DNA from: Comamonas sp. KCTC 72670
GTDB taxonomy: Bacteria > Myxococcota > Myxococcia > Myxococcales > Myxococcaceae
Length of the DNA: 64,000 nt
Direction of reading: 5' to 3'
NCBI GenBank assembly: GCA_014656495.1
Contig: BNCN01000016.1
Coordinates: 62,001-126,000 of the forward strand
Part shown: one piece after another, positions 41,755 through 51,900 of the stretch
How the letters are laid out: each line of letters opens with the position of its first letter
How positions within the stretch are numbered: the first letter of the stretch is position 1
Made by a program: the position numbers and the translations under genes
Notes under the pieces: generated by a model
Database searches by the model: none
What the model was told of the DNA's origin: nothing
What the model saw: only the letters and a program-made list of their open reading frames with translations

Positions 41755-44358
41755 TCAGGGCGCGGCGGGGGTCGCGTCGATCTGCGCGATCAGCCGGCTC
41801 GCCATCGAGTGGCCGGGGTTGAGCGCCAACGCGTCGTCCAGGAGTGAACGCGCCGCCGCCGGGTCCTTCTGCCGCAGGGCCAGGCGAGCCCCCAACACGT
41901 AGGTCCGGAGCAGCGAGCTGTCGGCCTGGCGCAGCGTCTCCAGGGCCTTCGACACCTCCACCAGCGTGTCCGGAGGCGAGTTCGCGCTCAACGCATACTC
42001 GGCCCGAACCAGCGTGCTCCAGACATGCGGCGCGCCTTCCGCGTTGCGCAGCCGCTCCGCCAAGGCCAGTGCGTCAGGCGCCGCCAGCACCGCGGCATGC
42101 AGGGCCTGCGCTCTCAGCCTCGCGGTCGCCGCGGGGGCGGGTTCATCCTCGGGCGCCTTGCTCAACAGGGTGCGCTGCGTGTCGAGCTCCTTGCGGAGGG
42201 TGTCGATGGAGGCCCGCTGGGCCGCGGCGTCGCTCGCGACCGTCCCCGCCTCCTGCTGGAGCTCCTTGAGGCGGAGCTCCCGCTCGGCCTTGGGGAGCGT
42301 CTTGGTCGCGGTCGCCTTCTCGCGGGTGATGGCCTCGCTCTTGAGGCGAAGCCGCTCGCTGTCGGCCTGACGGTCGGACAGGTTGAGCGCCAGCGCGACC
42401 GCGAGCTCCGCCTGCGCCTCGACGTAGCGAGGGTGTTTCGCGATCACGGCGCGCACGTGCTGGATGGCCTGTTCGCGGGAGGCCGAGTCATCGCGGCGAA
42501 GCAGCACCGCCGCGCGGTCCGTCTCCTCGACCACGGCCGAGGGAATCTCCGCCTCCCGTCCCTTCAGGAACGAGTACGCCAGCGCGGCGATGAGCGCGAG
42601 CCCCACCAGGAGGGCCACCAGGAGCTTGGGACGCACGCTCGACGACGCGCCACTGGCGTACTCGAGGGTGCTGTCCGTCGACACGCGCCCGGCGGCCAGC
42701 AGCTCCGGTGGGAGTTCGACGGGGGGACGGCGCGGCGCGGAGCCGCTCTGCGCGGTGGCCCCGAGGGACGCCGTGCTCGGCATGGCGCCGAAGTCTCCGG
42801 ACAGGCCACCGGGCGAGGCGAAGGGCTCGTCGGATTCGGGAGGGAGTTCGATGCTGCTTTCGGATTCGGGCAGCGCGGACAGGCCGAAGGGCTGGGTGCC
42901 TCGGGCTCTCGACGTGTGCGCCGCTTCGGCTTCCGGACTTGCGGTGCGGGGCGCGGAGAGCTCCGCGGGCGGGGCGACGGGAGGGACGGAGCCGAAGAGG
43001 CTCTTGGAGCCGACAGGTGCTTCCGGGACGGCACTGAAGGTCTGGCTTCGCCCCAGCGGCGCGCGGGCGTCGCTCGCGGGGATGGTGCCGAATGCGTGCT
43101 TGGGTGCTTCGGGGGTGGCGCCGGACGGGGCCCCTACCGCAAGCGGGCTCACTGGAGGCGGCGTCAGGACCTGACCGTGCGCGACACCGAAGACCTGGGT
43201 GGTGTTGCCGGGCGCCGCGGCGCCGGTGCCGGCAGCCTGGGCGGGGGGCGCGATCCCAGAGGCGCCCGGAGGCGGACCGGACACCGCGCCGTATGACTGC
43301 GTCCGGACGACCGGGGCCACAGGTGGTACGGCGCCGAACGCCTGAGTGGCGGAACCGGGCGCGGCCGATGCGGGGGCGCCCTGTGATGGAACGGGCCGGT
43401 AGGACTGGGTTCCCACCGGAGGGGCTGCCGGCAACGCGCCGAAGGCCTGCGTGCCGTGGTCCGGACCTCGGGAGGTCGCCCCGTATGGCGGTGTCGTCCC
43501 CACCGGAGGTACGACACCGAAGGCCTGCGTGTCGTTGTCGGGCCCCGGGGAGGCCGCGCCCGAAGCTCGCGTTGCGCCCACCGGCGAAACGGGTGGCACC
43601 GCGCCGAAGACCTGCGTGCCGTTGTCGGGCCCTGTGCCGCGGGGGGCGGAACCAAACGTTTGCGTCGTCCCTACCGGCGCCACCGCGCCGAACACCTGCG
43701 TGCCGTTGTCAGGCTTCCGGGATGCCACGCCGGAAGCTTGCGGCGACACGGGCGGCACCGCACCGAACGCCTGCGTGCCGCTACCGGGCCCCGGTGAAGT
43801 CGCGCCAAACGCCCGCGTGACTCCCACGGGAGGTACCGCGCCAAAAGCCTGCGTGCCGTTGTCGGAGCCCGTGCCTCGGGACGCGGCGCCAGAATTCTGC
43901 GTCGCTCCTACCGGCGTCACTGAGCCGAACACCTGCGTGCCATTGTCAGGCTTCCGGGATGCCGCGCCAGATGCTTGCGGCGATACGGGCGGCACCGCGC
44001 CGAATGCCTGCGTGCCGTTATCGGGCCCCCGGGCGGCCGCCCCGTACGTCTGCGTCGCCCCCGCGGACGCCCCGCCGGCGGCAGGCGGCACGGCCCCGAA
44101 GGTCTGCGTCGCCGTCGAGCCGGGAGTTGCGCCGCCCTGCTGCGCCCCGCCGAAGAGCTGCGTGGACTTCATCGGCGAGCGCGCCGACGCCGCGGCTCCG
44201 CTCACCGTCGGCGTCGACCGCGACGGCGTCGCCGTGCCATGCGGGGCCGCCATGAAAACGTGTCCGCACCGCGTGCACTGGACGGAAGCACCTCCCGGCG
44301 GAAGCAGGCGGGAGTCGAGGACGTACTGCATCGAGCACTGAGGGCACGCGATCTGCAC
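41755..44358 (-). CDS. Zinc-ribbon protein with long Ala/Pro/Gly/Thr repeat region, TM helix and TPR-like C-terminus
   Basis: An 867-residue protein. Residues 1-35 are an MJ0042-type zinc ribbon (CPQC and CTRC), a common start of myxobacterial motility and polarity proteins. Residues about 60-460 hold roughly 20 imperfect copies of a 15-25-residue unit built round TQAFGAVPPV. One helix (LLVALLVGLALIAALAYSFL) near residue 590 anchors it. The rest (about 600-867) is helical and TPR-like, with EQAIQHVRAVIAKHPRYVEA and RQADSSLLRTYVLGARLALR. Proteins of this outline organise motility or envelope complexes in myxobacteria; the exact role is unknown. It overlaps nothing. Confidence 0.7.
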   Translation of the reverse strand: MQIACPQCSMQYVLDSRLLPPGGASVQCTRCGHVFMAAPHGTATPSRSTPTVSGAAASARSPMKSTQLFGGAQQGGATPGSTATQTFGAVPPAAGGASAGATQTYGAAARGPDNGTQAFGAVPPVSPQASGAASRKPDNGTQVFGSVTPVGATQNSGAASRGTGSDNGTQAFGAVPPVGVTRAFGATSPGPGSGTQAFGAVPPVSPQASGVASRKPDNGTQVFGAVAPVGTTQTFGSAPRGTGPDNGTQVFGAVPPVSPVGATRASGAASPGPDNDTQAFGVVPPVGTTPPYGATSRGPDHGTQAFGALPAAPPVGTQSYRPVPSQGAPASAAPGSATQAFGAVPPVAPVVRTQSYGAVSGPPPGASGIAPPAQAAGTGAAAPGNTTQVFGVAHGQVLTPPPVSPLAVGAPSGATPEAPKHAFGTIPASDARAPLGRSQTFSAVPEAPVGSKSLFGSVPPVAPPAELSAPRTASPEAEAAHTSRARGTQPFGLSALPESESSIELPPESDEPFASPGGLSGDFGAMPSTASLGATAQSGSAPRRPPVELPPELLAAGRVSTDSTLEYASGASSSVRPKLLVALLVGLALIAALAYSFLKGREAEIPSAVVEETDRAAVLLRRDDSASREQAIQHVRAVIAKHPRYVEAQAELAVALALNLSDRQADSERLRLKSEAITREKATATKTLPKAERELRLKELQQEAGTVASDAAAQRASIDTLRKELDTQRTLLSKAPEDEPAPAATARLRAQALHAAVLAAPDALALAERLRNAEGAPHVWSTLVRAEYALSANSPPDTLVEVSKALETLRQADSSLLRTYVLGARLALRQKDPAAARSLLDDALALNPGHSMASRLIAQIDATPAAP
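43180..44165. repeat. Coding tandem repeats encoding TQxFG(A/S)VPP units
   Basis: About 20 degenerate in-frame copies of a 45-75-bp unit inside the zinc-ribbon gene, each encoding GTQAFGAVPP-like residues. Copies differ at many third positions but share stretches such as GCCTGCGTGCCGTTGTC, so the array could recombine. Confidence 0.75.
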
Positions 44359-44367
44359 TCGACGTGC

Positions 44368-44784
44368 TTACCACACGGGCCCGGCGTCCGGAGGACCTCC
44401 CAGCGCCGTGGCCGCCTGGAGGGTCTGCAACTTGGCAGCACCCACCCCACGCACGGCGTCCACGTCGTCCCAGCTCTTGAAGCCCCCCTGCGCCTCCCGG
44501 GCGTCAACGAGGCTCCGCGCCAGCGACCGCCCCACCCCCGGAACCAGGGCGAGCTCGTCTTCCGTCGCCGAGTTCAAATCCAGCCGGAGCCCCAAGGCCA
44601 GCGCCTGCGCCCCCGTGGGCACGGCGCCGTCGCCACACGTGGCCACACCGTCCGGGCGGATCCGCACGGACTCCGGGGCACACTCCAGCGCGGGCGCGGC
44701 GTCCGGCCAGCGCAGGCGTGCGACGACGCCCACGCCCAAGACGCCCAGCGCGACAACGGCGAGCGCGGCGGTCCGGCTCGCCAC
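44368..44784 (-). CDS. ComEA-like helix-hairpin-helix DNA-binding protein
   Basis: A 138-residue exported protein with a signal/anchor segment (AALAVVALGVLGVGVVARL) and a C-terminal HhH pair: LDLNSATEDELALVPGVGRS and WDDVDAVRGVGAAKLQTLQAA. This is the DNA-binding domain of ComEA, the periplasmic DNA receptor used in transformation; most ComEA proteins are of similar length. The GTG start at 44784 is preceded by AGAAGG at 9 bases. It begins 4 bases after the lysC stop, so it is probably transcribed with lysC. Confidence 0.85.
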   Translation of the reverse strand: MASRTAALAVVALGVLGVGVVARLRWPDAAPALECAPESVRIRPDGVATCGDGAVPTGAQALALGLRLDLNSATEDELALVPGVGRSLARSLVDAREAQGGFKSWDDVDAVRGVGAAKLQTLQAATALGGPPDAGPVW

Positions 44785-44788
44785 GGCG

Positions 44789-46066
44789 TCAGGCCTTCTC
44801 GCCCTTGAGGGCCGCCGTCTCGGACACCGCGTTGACACCCTCGGGCGGCATCGGCTGGTCCAGCCCGAACGCCGAGTGCAGCGCGCGCACGGCCAGCTCG
44901 GTGTACTTGGCGTGGACCACGCACGACACCTTGATCTCCGACGTGGAGATGATCTGGATGTTGATGCCCTCGGCGGACAGCGCCTGGAACATCCGCGCCG
45001 CCACGCCCGAGTGGTTGCGCATGCCCACGCCGACGATGGACACCTTCGCGATGTCCGCGTCCGTCTCCATGCCCGCGGCGCCAATCTCCTCCACGACCTT
45101 GCGCACCACGTCCTGCGCGGTCTGGAAGTCCGTCTTGCCCACGGTGAAGGTGACGTCCGTCCGGCCATCCTTCGCCGGGTTCTGCACGATGAGGTCCACC
45201 ACGATGTGCTTCTCATCGAGCGGACCGAAGATCTTCGCCGCGGCGCCCGCGACATCCGGCACGCCACACACCGTGATCTTCGTCTCGTTCCGGTCGTAGG
45301 CGACCCCGCGGACCAGCACATCCTCCATGGAACTGTCCTCCTCACACACGAGGGTGCCGGGGTCGTCCGTGAAGGACGACTTCACCCAGAGCGGCACCTT
45401 GTACTTCATGGCGAATTCGACCGAGCGGATCTGCAACACCTTGGCGCCCACGCTGGCCAGCTCCAGCATCTCCTCGTAGGTGATGCGGTCCAGCTTGCGC
45501 GCGGCGGGGACCATGTTCGGGTCGGTGGTGTAGACCCCGTCCACGTCCGTGTAGATCTCACAGGCGTCCGCGTTCAGCGCGGCGGCCACGGCCACGGCGG
45601 TGGTGTCGGATCCACCACGGCCCAGCGTGGTGACGCTGCCGGACTCGTCCACGCCCTGGAAGCCCGCCACCACGACGATGTGCCTGCGGGCCAGCGCGGC
45701 GCGGATGGGCTGCGCGTCGATGCTCTTGATGCGCGCCTTGGAGAAGGTGCTGTCGGTGACGATGCGCACCTGATGGCCCAGGAAGCTGGTCGCCTTCCCC
45801 TGCTGCGCCTGGATGGCCATGGCCAGCAGGCCGATGGTGACCTGCTCACCCGTGGCGACGACCACGTCCTGCTCGCGCTCGTCCGGGCGGTCGGTGATCT
45901 GCCCCACGAGCTTGAGCAGCCGGTTCGTCTCACCCGACATGGCGGACACGACGACCACCACATCGTGCCCCGCCTCCTGGGCGGCCAGGCAGCGGAGGGC
46001 CACGTTCTTGATACGGGCCACGTCACCTACGGAGGTACCGCCATACTTCTGGACGATGAGTGCCAC
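44789..46066 (-). CDS. lysC: Aspartate kinase (lysine/threonine pathway)
   Basis: A 425-residue aspartokinase, first enzyme of the aspartate family (Lys, Thr, Met, diaminopimelate). The start KYGGTSVGD is the family signature; GRGGSDTTAVAVAAAL and TDVDGVYTTDPN are the substrate and ATP sites. The C-terminus has two ACT domains (about 265-425; VCGVPDVAGAAAKIF and VSIVGVGMRNHSGV) that mediate feedback inhibition. I chose the GTG at 46066. It is divergent from hutH and 4 bases upstream of the ComEA-like gene. Confidence 0.95.
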   Translation of the reverse strand: MALIVQKYGGTSVGDVARIKNVALRCLAAQEAGHDVVVVVSAMSGETNRLLKLVGQITDRPDEREQDVVVATGEQVTIGLLAMAIQAQQGKATSFLGHQVRIVTDSTFSKARIKSIDAQPIRAALARRHIVVVAGFQGVDESGSVTTLGRGGSDTTAVAVAAALNADACEIYTDVDGVYTTDPNMVPAARKLDRITYEEMLELASVGAKVLQIRSVEFAMKYKVPLWVKSSFTDDPGTLVCEEDSSMEDVLVRGVAYDRNETKITVCGVPDVAGAAAKIFGPLDEKHIVVDLIVQNPAKDGRTDVTFTVGKTDFQTAQDVVRKVVEEIGAAGMETDADIAKVSIVGVGMRNHSGVAARMFQALSAEGINIQIISTSEIKVSCVVHAKYTELAVRALHSAFGLDQPMPPEGVNAVSETAALKGEKA

Positions 46067-46198
46067 GGCGCCTGCAACCTCCCTCTTCGAACGGCGGGGA
46101 GCTATACGAGCCCGTCCGCCGGGTGTAAAGCGCCCGCAACCACCACACCCGTTTACGCTAGGGTGCCCGCCCTTCCGCCGCACCCCTTGGAGCTCCCA

Positions 46199-47725
46199 AT
46201 GTCGCGCCCCCGCATCCTCATCGACGGTGACACGCTGAAGCTGGAGGAGATCCTCCAGGTGGCCCGCAACGAGGCCACCGTGGAGCTGTCTCCCGACGCC
46301 GCCACCCGCGTCCGCGCCTCGCGCGCCCTGGTGGACCGCGTCGCCGCTGGAGACACGCCCGCCTACGGCATCAACACGGGCTTCGGCACGCTGGCCGAGG
46401 TCCGCATCGACAAGAAGGACCTGCGAGACCTCCAGCGCAACCTCATCCTCTCGCACGCCTGTGGCGTCGGCACGCCCCTGCCCCTCACGGAGGCCCGGGC
46501 CCTGCTGCTCCTGCGGTGCAACGTCCTCGCGAAGGGCTACTCCGGCATCCGCATGGAGACGCTGGCCCTGGCCCTGGACATGCTCAACCGCGACGTGGTG
46601 CCCGTCGTCCCCGAGCGGGGCAGCGTGGGCGCCTCGGGTGACCTGGCCCCGCTGGCGCACCTGGCGCTCGTCTTCATCGGCGAGGGCGAGGCGTTCCACC
46701 AGGGACAGCGGATGCCCGCGAAGCAGGCGCTGGACCGCGCCGGTCTGAAGCCCGTGGTCCTGGAGGCCAAGGAGGGCCTGGCGCTGGTGAACGGCACCCA
46801 GGCCATGTGTGCCGTGGGCACCCTGCTCCAGCTCCGCGCCGAGTCCCTGGCGGACATCGCGGACGTGGCGGGCGCGATGACGCTGGAGGGCCTGCTCGGC
46901 AGCCACAAGCCCTTCATCCCGGAGATTCACGACGTGCGCGCGCACGCGGGACAGAAGGACGTCGCGGCGCACCTGCGGCGCATCCTCGTGGGGAGCGAGC
47001 TGGTCGAGTCGCACATCAACTGCAGCAAGGTGCAGGACCCCTACTCCCTGCGCTGCATCCCCCAGGTCCACGGCGCGGCGCGCGAGGGCATCGCCTTCTC
47101 CCGGCGCATCCTCGAGGTGGAGGTGAACAGCGCCACCGACAACCCGTTGGTGTTCGCGGAGACGGAGCGCATCGTCTCGGGCGGCAACTTCCACGGCCAG
47201 CCCATCTCCCTGGCCATGGACGTGGTGGCCATGGCGCTGACGCAGCTGTCGTCCATCAGCGAGCGGCGCGTCGAGCAGCTCGTGAACCCGGCGCTGTCCA
47301 ACCTGCCGGCGTTCCTGGCGAAGAACTCCGGGCTGAACTCCGGCTTCATGATCGCGCAGGTGACGAGCGCGGCCCTGGTGGCCGAGTCCCGCGTCCTGAG
47401 CCATCCCGCGTCGGTGGACTCGATCCCGTCCTCGGCGGGACGCGAGGACCACGTGTCCATGGGCATGACGGCGGCGCTCAAGGGCCGTCAGGTCAGCGAC
47501 TTCGCGCGCTCCTGCCTCGCGATTGAAATCCTCGTCGCGGCCCAGGCGCTGGACTTCCGCCTGCCCCTGAAGCCCGGCAAGGGCGCCCTCGCGGCGTACG
47601 AGCTGGTCCGCTCCAAGGTGCCCCACATGGAGAAGGACCGCGAGCTGCACCGCGACATCGAGGCGGTGAGCCAGCTCGTCGACTCCGGCGAGCTGCTGGC
47701 CGCGGTGCGCTCCGCCACGGCCTGA
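46199..47725 (+). CDS. hutH: Histidine ammonia-lyase
   Basis: A 508-residue enzyme that deaminates L-histidine to urocanate, the first step of histidine breakdown. The Ala145-Ser146-Gly147 triad in GSVGASGDLAPLA self-condenses to the MIO cofactor. Other typical stretches: YGINTGFGTLAEV (catalytic Tyr56), NGTQAMCAVGTLLQ, VQDPYSLRCIPQVHGAARE and EVNSATDNPLVF. GGAG precedes the ATG at 46199. No other hut genes are adjacent. It could in principle be an aromatic ammonia-lyase, but the active-site region looks histidine-type. Confidence 0.93.
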   Translation: MSRPRILIDGDTLKLEEILQVARNEATVELSPDAATRVRASRALVDRVAAGDTPAYGINTGFGTLAEVRIDKKDLRDLQRNLILSHACGVGTPLPLTEARALLLLRCNVLAKGYSGIRMETLALALDMLNRDVVPVVPERGSVGASGDLAPLAHLALVFIGEGEAFHQGQRMPAKQALDRAGLKPVVLEAKEGLALVNGTQAMCAVGTLLQLRAESLADIADVAGAMTLEGLLGSHKPFIPEIHDVRAHAGQKDVAAHLRRILVGSELVESHINCSKVQDPYSLRCIPQVHGAAREGIAFSRRILEVEVNSATDNPLVFAETERIVSGGNFHGQPISLAMDVVAMALTQLSSISERRVEQLVNPALSNLPAFLAKNSGLNSGFMIAQVTSAALVAESRVLSHPASVDSIPSSAGREDHVSMGMTAALKGRQVSDFARSCLAIEILVAAQALDFRLPLKPGKGALAAYELVRSKVPHMEKDRELHRDIEAVSQLVDSGELLAAVRSATA

Positions 47726-47767
47726 GTCAAGGTCTCGGGCGTCTGGTAATTCCATGCCCAGGCGCCT

Positions 47768-47801
47768 GCGCGGGCGGGGCCGCGACACGTCCCGCCCGCG
47801 C
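47768..47801. terminator. 11-bp perfect hairpin between hutH and the desaturase gene
   Basis: GCGCGGGCGGG (47768-47778), loop of 12 bases, CCCGCCCGCGC (47791-47801). It lies between convergent genes and marks the 3' end of the synthase operon. Confidence 0.65.
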
Positions 47802-47812
47802 CGTGCCTTTAC

Positions 47813-48904
47813 TCAGGATGCGGCGGCCTCCGGCCCCTTGAGCTGGCGGCGCAGCTCCTCCGTGGAAATCAGGGGCGAGCCGTCCTTCCCCATCAGCGAC
47901 TGCCCGTCCTCGGCGTAGAGCGCGGGGCGGCGGTACAGCATGCGCAGCGCGTGCAGGTGCGGGTACACCTGGGAGGCCTCCGGGTTGAGCTCACGCAGGC
48001 GCTGGCGCAGCAGCGGCGCGAACTTCGGGCTCATCGCCGGGAAGATGTGGTGCTCCTGGTGATGGCTGAAGTTGAAGTGCATCCAGTCCATCGCCGGATG
48101 CGTCACCACGCTGGCCGTGTTCACGAAGGGGTTGTCGGACGCCTCGTGCGCCGCCAGCAGCCAGTGGTTCGTGGCGATGTAGATCATCAACGTGAAGTTG
48201 CCGATGAGCAGCGGAAGGATGATCGCGTAGAGCGCCCCCCGGGGCCCCATCATCCACCCCACCGCGACCCAGCCCAGCAGCAAGAGCACCGTGAGGATGC
48301 GCTCACGCGTCCGATGCATGTGGACGTGCTGGAACTGCGGCAGCGCGCTGTGGTGCCACAAGAAGGCCTGCCCCTGCGCCATGAAGAAAAAGAAGAAGCT
48401 CACGAAGCTCAGCGGTGAGCCCGAGCCCGGCGACATCGCGTGGAACACCTTGGCGAACCACTGGGTCCGCCACTCGCTCTGGCGCGGCAGGATGTCGGGA
48501 TCGCGGACCATGACATTCGCGGCGCTGTGGTGCGCCTGAACGTGCCAAGCCCGCCAGGTCCCAGGCGTCACCAGGAACGGCCCGAAGCCCACCCAGCCCA
48601 GGAGGCTTTCGAGCGCCCTGCTGCGGAACACCGCGTGGTGCAGCGCCTCGTGCGCGGCCAGGCCCACGGAGGTCGCCATCTGCCCCAGCGCGAACGAGCC
48701 GAGCAGACACGCCCACCACGGCAGCCGCCCGCTGGCCACGGCCCACATCAACACGCCCATCACCGGCACAACCCCCAACGCGACGATGCCTCGCAGCGGC
48801 TGAGGCTGAAAGGACTCCGGTGGCATGACCCGCCGCAGCTCGGCGCGGAGCTTGCGCGGGTCATCGACGGGAATCGGCCCCGCCTGAGAAATGGAAGCAC
48901 GCAT
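47813..48904 (-). CDS. Fatty acid desaturase, last gene of the synthase operon
   Basis: A 363-residue integral-membrane di-iron desaturase. The histidine boxes are HEALHH, HVQAHH and HHQEHH, with transmembrane pairs between them (PWWACLLGSFALGQM, ILTVLLLLGWVAVGWMM). It probably introduces a double bond in an acyl chain; the AHEALHH type is common in lipid or acyl-CoA desaturases. It begins 24 bases after the synthase stop, so it belongs to that operon and may act on the synthase product. The enzyme at 14625-15653 is a different desaturase. Confidence 0.9.
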   Translation of the reverse strand: MRASISQAGPIPVDDPRKLRAELRRVMPPESFQPQPLRGIVALGVVPVMGVLMWAVASGRLPWWACLLGSFALGQMATSVGLAAHEALHHAVFRSRALESLLGWVGFGPFLVTPGTWRAWHVQAHHSAANVMVRDPDILPRQSEWRTQWFAKVFHAMSPGSGSPLSFVSFFFFFMAQGQAFLWHHSALPQFQHVHMHRTRERILTVLLLLGWVAVGWMMGPRGALYAIILPLLIGNFTLMIYIATNHWLLAAHEASDNPFVNTASVVTHPAMDWMHFNFSHHQEHHIFPAMSPKFAPLLRQRLRELNPEASQVYPHLHALRMLYRRPALYAEDGQSLMGKDGSPLISTEELRRQLKGPEAAAS

Positions 48905-48928
48905 GCGTTCACCCGAACGTGGAAGGTT

Positions 48929-51900
48929 TCAAGCCATGGGCCGCGCGAGGCCGCCCTCAATCAGCATCCAGAGCCGTCCCGCTTCATCGTGCGCCGCGAC
49001 GCTGCCGCACTCGAGCAGGTCCCCCTCCACGCGCGGAGGGAGCGCCTTCAACGACAGTCGATGCGGCGCGCGCCCATCCCCCTCCACCAGCCCTCGGTCG
49101 AACGTGGCCCTCTGGACCTGGACGGGCGCGAAGACCGCGCTCGACTCCCCATCCACGTGCATCGCGCTCAGTCGCATCGCCGCGTCCAGCACGAGCGCGG
49201 GCACCGTCCGCCCCGCCTGATGGGGCGCCATGGGCACCCCCAAGCGAGCGAAACGCGCGGTGGGTTCGATTTGAATCTCCTCCAGGCAGTCGAACATCTT
49301 CCTCAGCTCAATGGGAGCTCCCTTGGCGCAGTGCGGGTCATGGACGCGCAACGCCCGCTCCGACGGCGCCGCGGCCTCCAACGCGGGCGTCCCACGAGGG
49401 GGCTCCGCCATCAGCGAGAACCGCGCCTCCGCGTAGACGAGGTCCCGCTCCAGCACGACGCCAGACGCATGGACGAGGTCTCCCAGGAGCCGGACCTGGA
49501 CGCGGTACCGGCCCGATACGTCCTCCAGCGGCGTGCACTCCGCGCGCAGATGCTGCTGGCCGCCCGGCTTCACCCGGATGAACCGAGAGAACCGAACGTC
49601 CTCGATCGAAACGGTCCGCAGCTCCGGCCGCCCGTGCCCCACCGCGGATTGCAGCATCAGGTCCAACGCCCAGGCCCCCGGAAGGGTGGGCGTGCCCCGG
49701 ACGAGGTGGTCCTCCAGGCAGGGCACGCTTCCGGCATCGACGACCAGCGGGTGATGCACGGGCGCGGCGGCGGTGTCCGCGGGCAGGACCTCCAGCCCGT
49801 AGAACCCACGTTCGCTGTCCGTGAGCTGGACGTTGATGGCCTCGCGGGGCCGCCCGTCCACGAGCTGCAGGAAGAGCGCTTCCCCCTCCTCCGCACGGAT
49901 GCCGCGCAGCTGCCGGCTGGCCCCGAGGACGCGGTACTCCGAGCCGCGCGTCATCCCGATGCCGTCCCAGGCCAGCCACCCCACACTGCACCACCGCACC
50001 TCGCGGCTGGCGTCACTCACCCAGGCGCAGAGCCGGTCCAGCGCCTCGTTCGCCGCGCCGTAGTCCGCCTGCCCGTCGTTCCCGATGTAGCTGAACGCGG
50101 ACGTGAGGACATGGAACGCCACGGGCTGGGCGAACCGCGACGCACAAGCCTCGTGCAAATTCCGGAGACCCAGCAGCTTGGTCCCCAGGTTCGTCCGAAG
50201 CTCCCCGAGCCGCCGCCGGTTCAACTTCTTCGACGTCTGCGTCCCCGCGCCGTGGACCACCAGGTCGAGCCGCCCATACGTGTCGGCCACCTCTCGAACA
50301 ACCCGGTCGACGTCCTCGGCCCGCGTCACGTCCGCGACGCGATAGCGCATCGTTCCCGGAAGCCGTGCGAGTTCCTCCAAGGTGGCCTTCAGCTCGCGCG
50401 CGGCCAGGAACCGCTCGAAGCGCTTGCGCAGCTCGGGCATGCGCGTGCCGACGTTCCGAGCCAGCTCGGAGGCGTAGAACTCGCGCTCCACCTGCGGAAG
50501 GTCCTCCTCGCGAGCCTCGAGCACGTGCTGGGGCGCTTCTTCCGGATCGCTCCGCCCGATGAGAACCACCTTGCAGCCATGCCGCTTGAGCAGGGCCCCC
50601 GCGAGGACCGCCGTCACACCCCGCCCGCCCCCCGTGAGCAGCACCACCGAGTTCGAATCGAGCGTCGACGCCCGGTCCGCGGTGACGGCCGTCTCCCGCA
50701 GCACCCGGACGCAGCGACGTGAGCCGTCGAAGCACACCTCGATGGCGGGAGTGCCCTGGGGCTCGGCGCTCAGCTCGTCTTCGGCCAGCTCCAGCGCGGC
50801 CTGAAGCGACATCGCCGTGGTGGAAATCGCATGGACGTTCCGAGCGGGCACCTCGCGGCCAATGGATTTGAGGAGGCCCGCGTAGAGACCGGACATCGGA
50901 TGCAGGCACCTGCGCGCACCCACGCCGCCAATGCACAGGCTCGCCAGCTCGACCTCACCGCGTGACAGCCGTTCGTACTCGCGACGCGCGTTCAGGAAGA
51001 GCAACTCCAGGGCGCCATGGTTCAACGCCGTGTCGGCCACCACTTCGGTCTGGCCCGCGTTCGTGTCCACGCGGCTGACAGCGAGGATGACCTCGGGTTC
51101 GAACGCCAGCGTGGACAGGCCCACCTCGGCCGAGGCTTCCGTGGAGAGGTCGATGTGCCGGATACGGCCTTCATCCCCGGAGGTCCCCGCACAAAGGACG
51201 CGGTACTCCGGTCCGCACAGCGCGCCGGCATGCTCCGCCAACTCACGTGCGAGCATCACATCTGGGGCGATGAAAACCACCCTGCGCCCCTGGAGGTATC
51301 CGTGCCTGCGCTGCCCCGTGGCCCGCTCGATGAGCACCGGCGCGTGGTAGCGGATGGTCCCCGCATGGTCGAATCCACGGGTGGCAACAGGTGCCGAGGG
51401 CACGGCGACGGCCGACACGGGCTCTGCCGCGGTCCGCGCAGCCTCCTTCCGGGATGCGTCAGCGGGTGGCACCAGCGCAACCTCGAACCGCACACCAGTT
51501 GCGGCATCCGGATGGAACCGCAACGTTGTGGGCGCACCTGCGGCGGCAGCCTGCACTGCCCGGAGCAACGCCAGACTCTCCCCCGCGGAATGCGCGGGCA
51601 GCTCAATGCGCGCCCCAGCCGAGGCGCCCTGCCGGAGGTGGCACAAGGGCTTCAAGCCCAAGTCCCGGGCCTTCGCGGCCGTCGTCACCGCGAACAGCGC
51701 CGCGCCTTCCTCGGGGTGATGCGCGCCCCGAGACTCTCCAGGCCGACCGATGTGCGTGCTGCCCACGAAGACCAGGTCGAAGCCGCTCTCCAACACCCCA
51801 CGGGCCGCTCGCAGCGCCGCTGATGTGGATGCAGCGCCAGCATCCACCACGAAGTTCGGCCCCTTGATGTCGAGCGCCCCCGCGACACGGCCGGGCGTCA

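Noticed and set aside
43180..44165. CRISPR-like array from repeated units
   Set aside because: The repeats are in frame, degenerate and coding for a protein linker; there are no uniform spacers or cas genes.
44408..46198. Long upstream in-frame extension of hutH across lysC
   Set aside because: The sequence before ATG 46199 is antisense to lysC; histidine ammonia-lyase proteins start at MSRPRILI-like positions and a ribosome site precedes that ATG.
44789..47788. A 999-codon open frame on the minus strand spanning lysC and hutH antisense
   Set aside because: Only its 3' third is lysC; the rest is the reverse of hutH and shows no family sequence.
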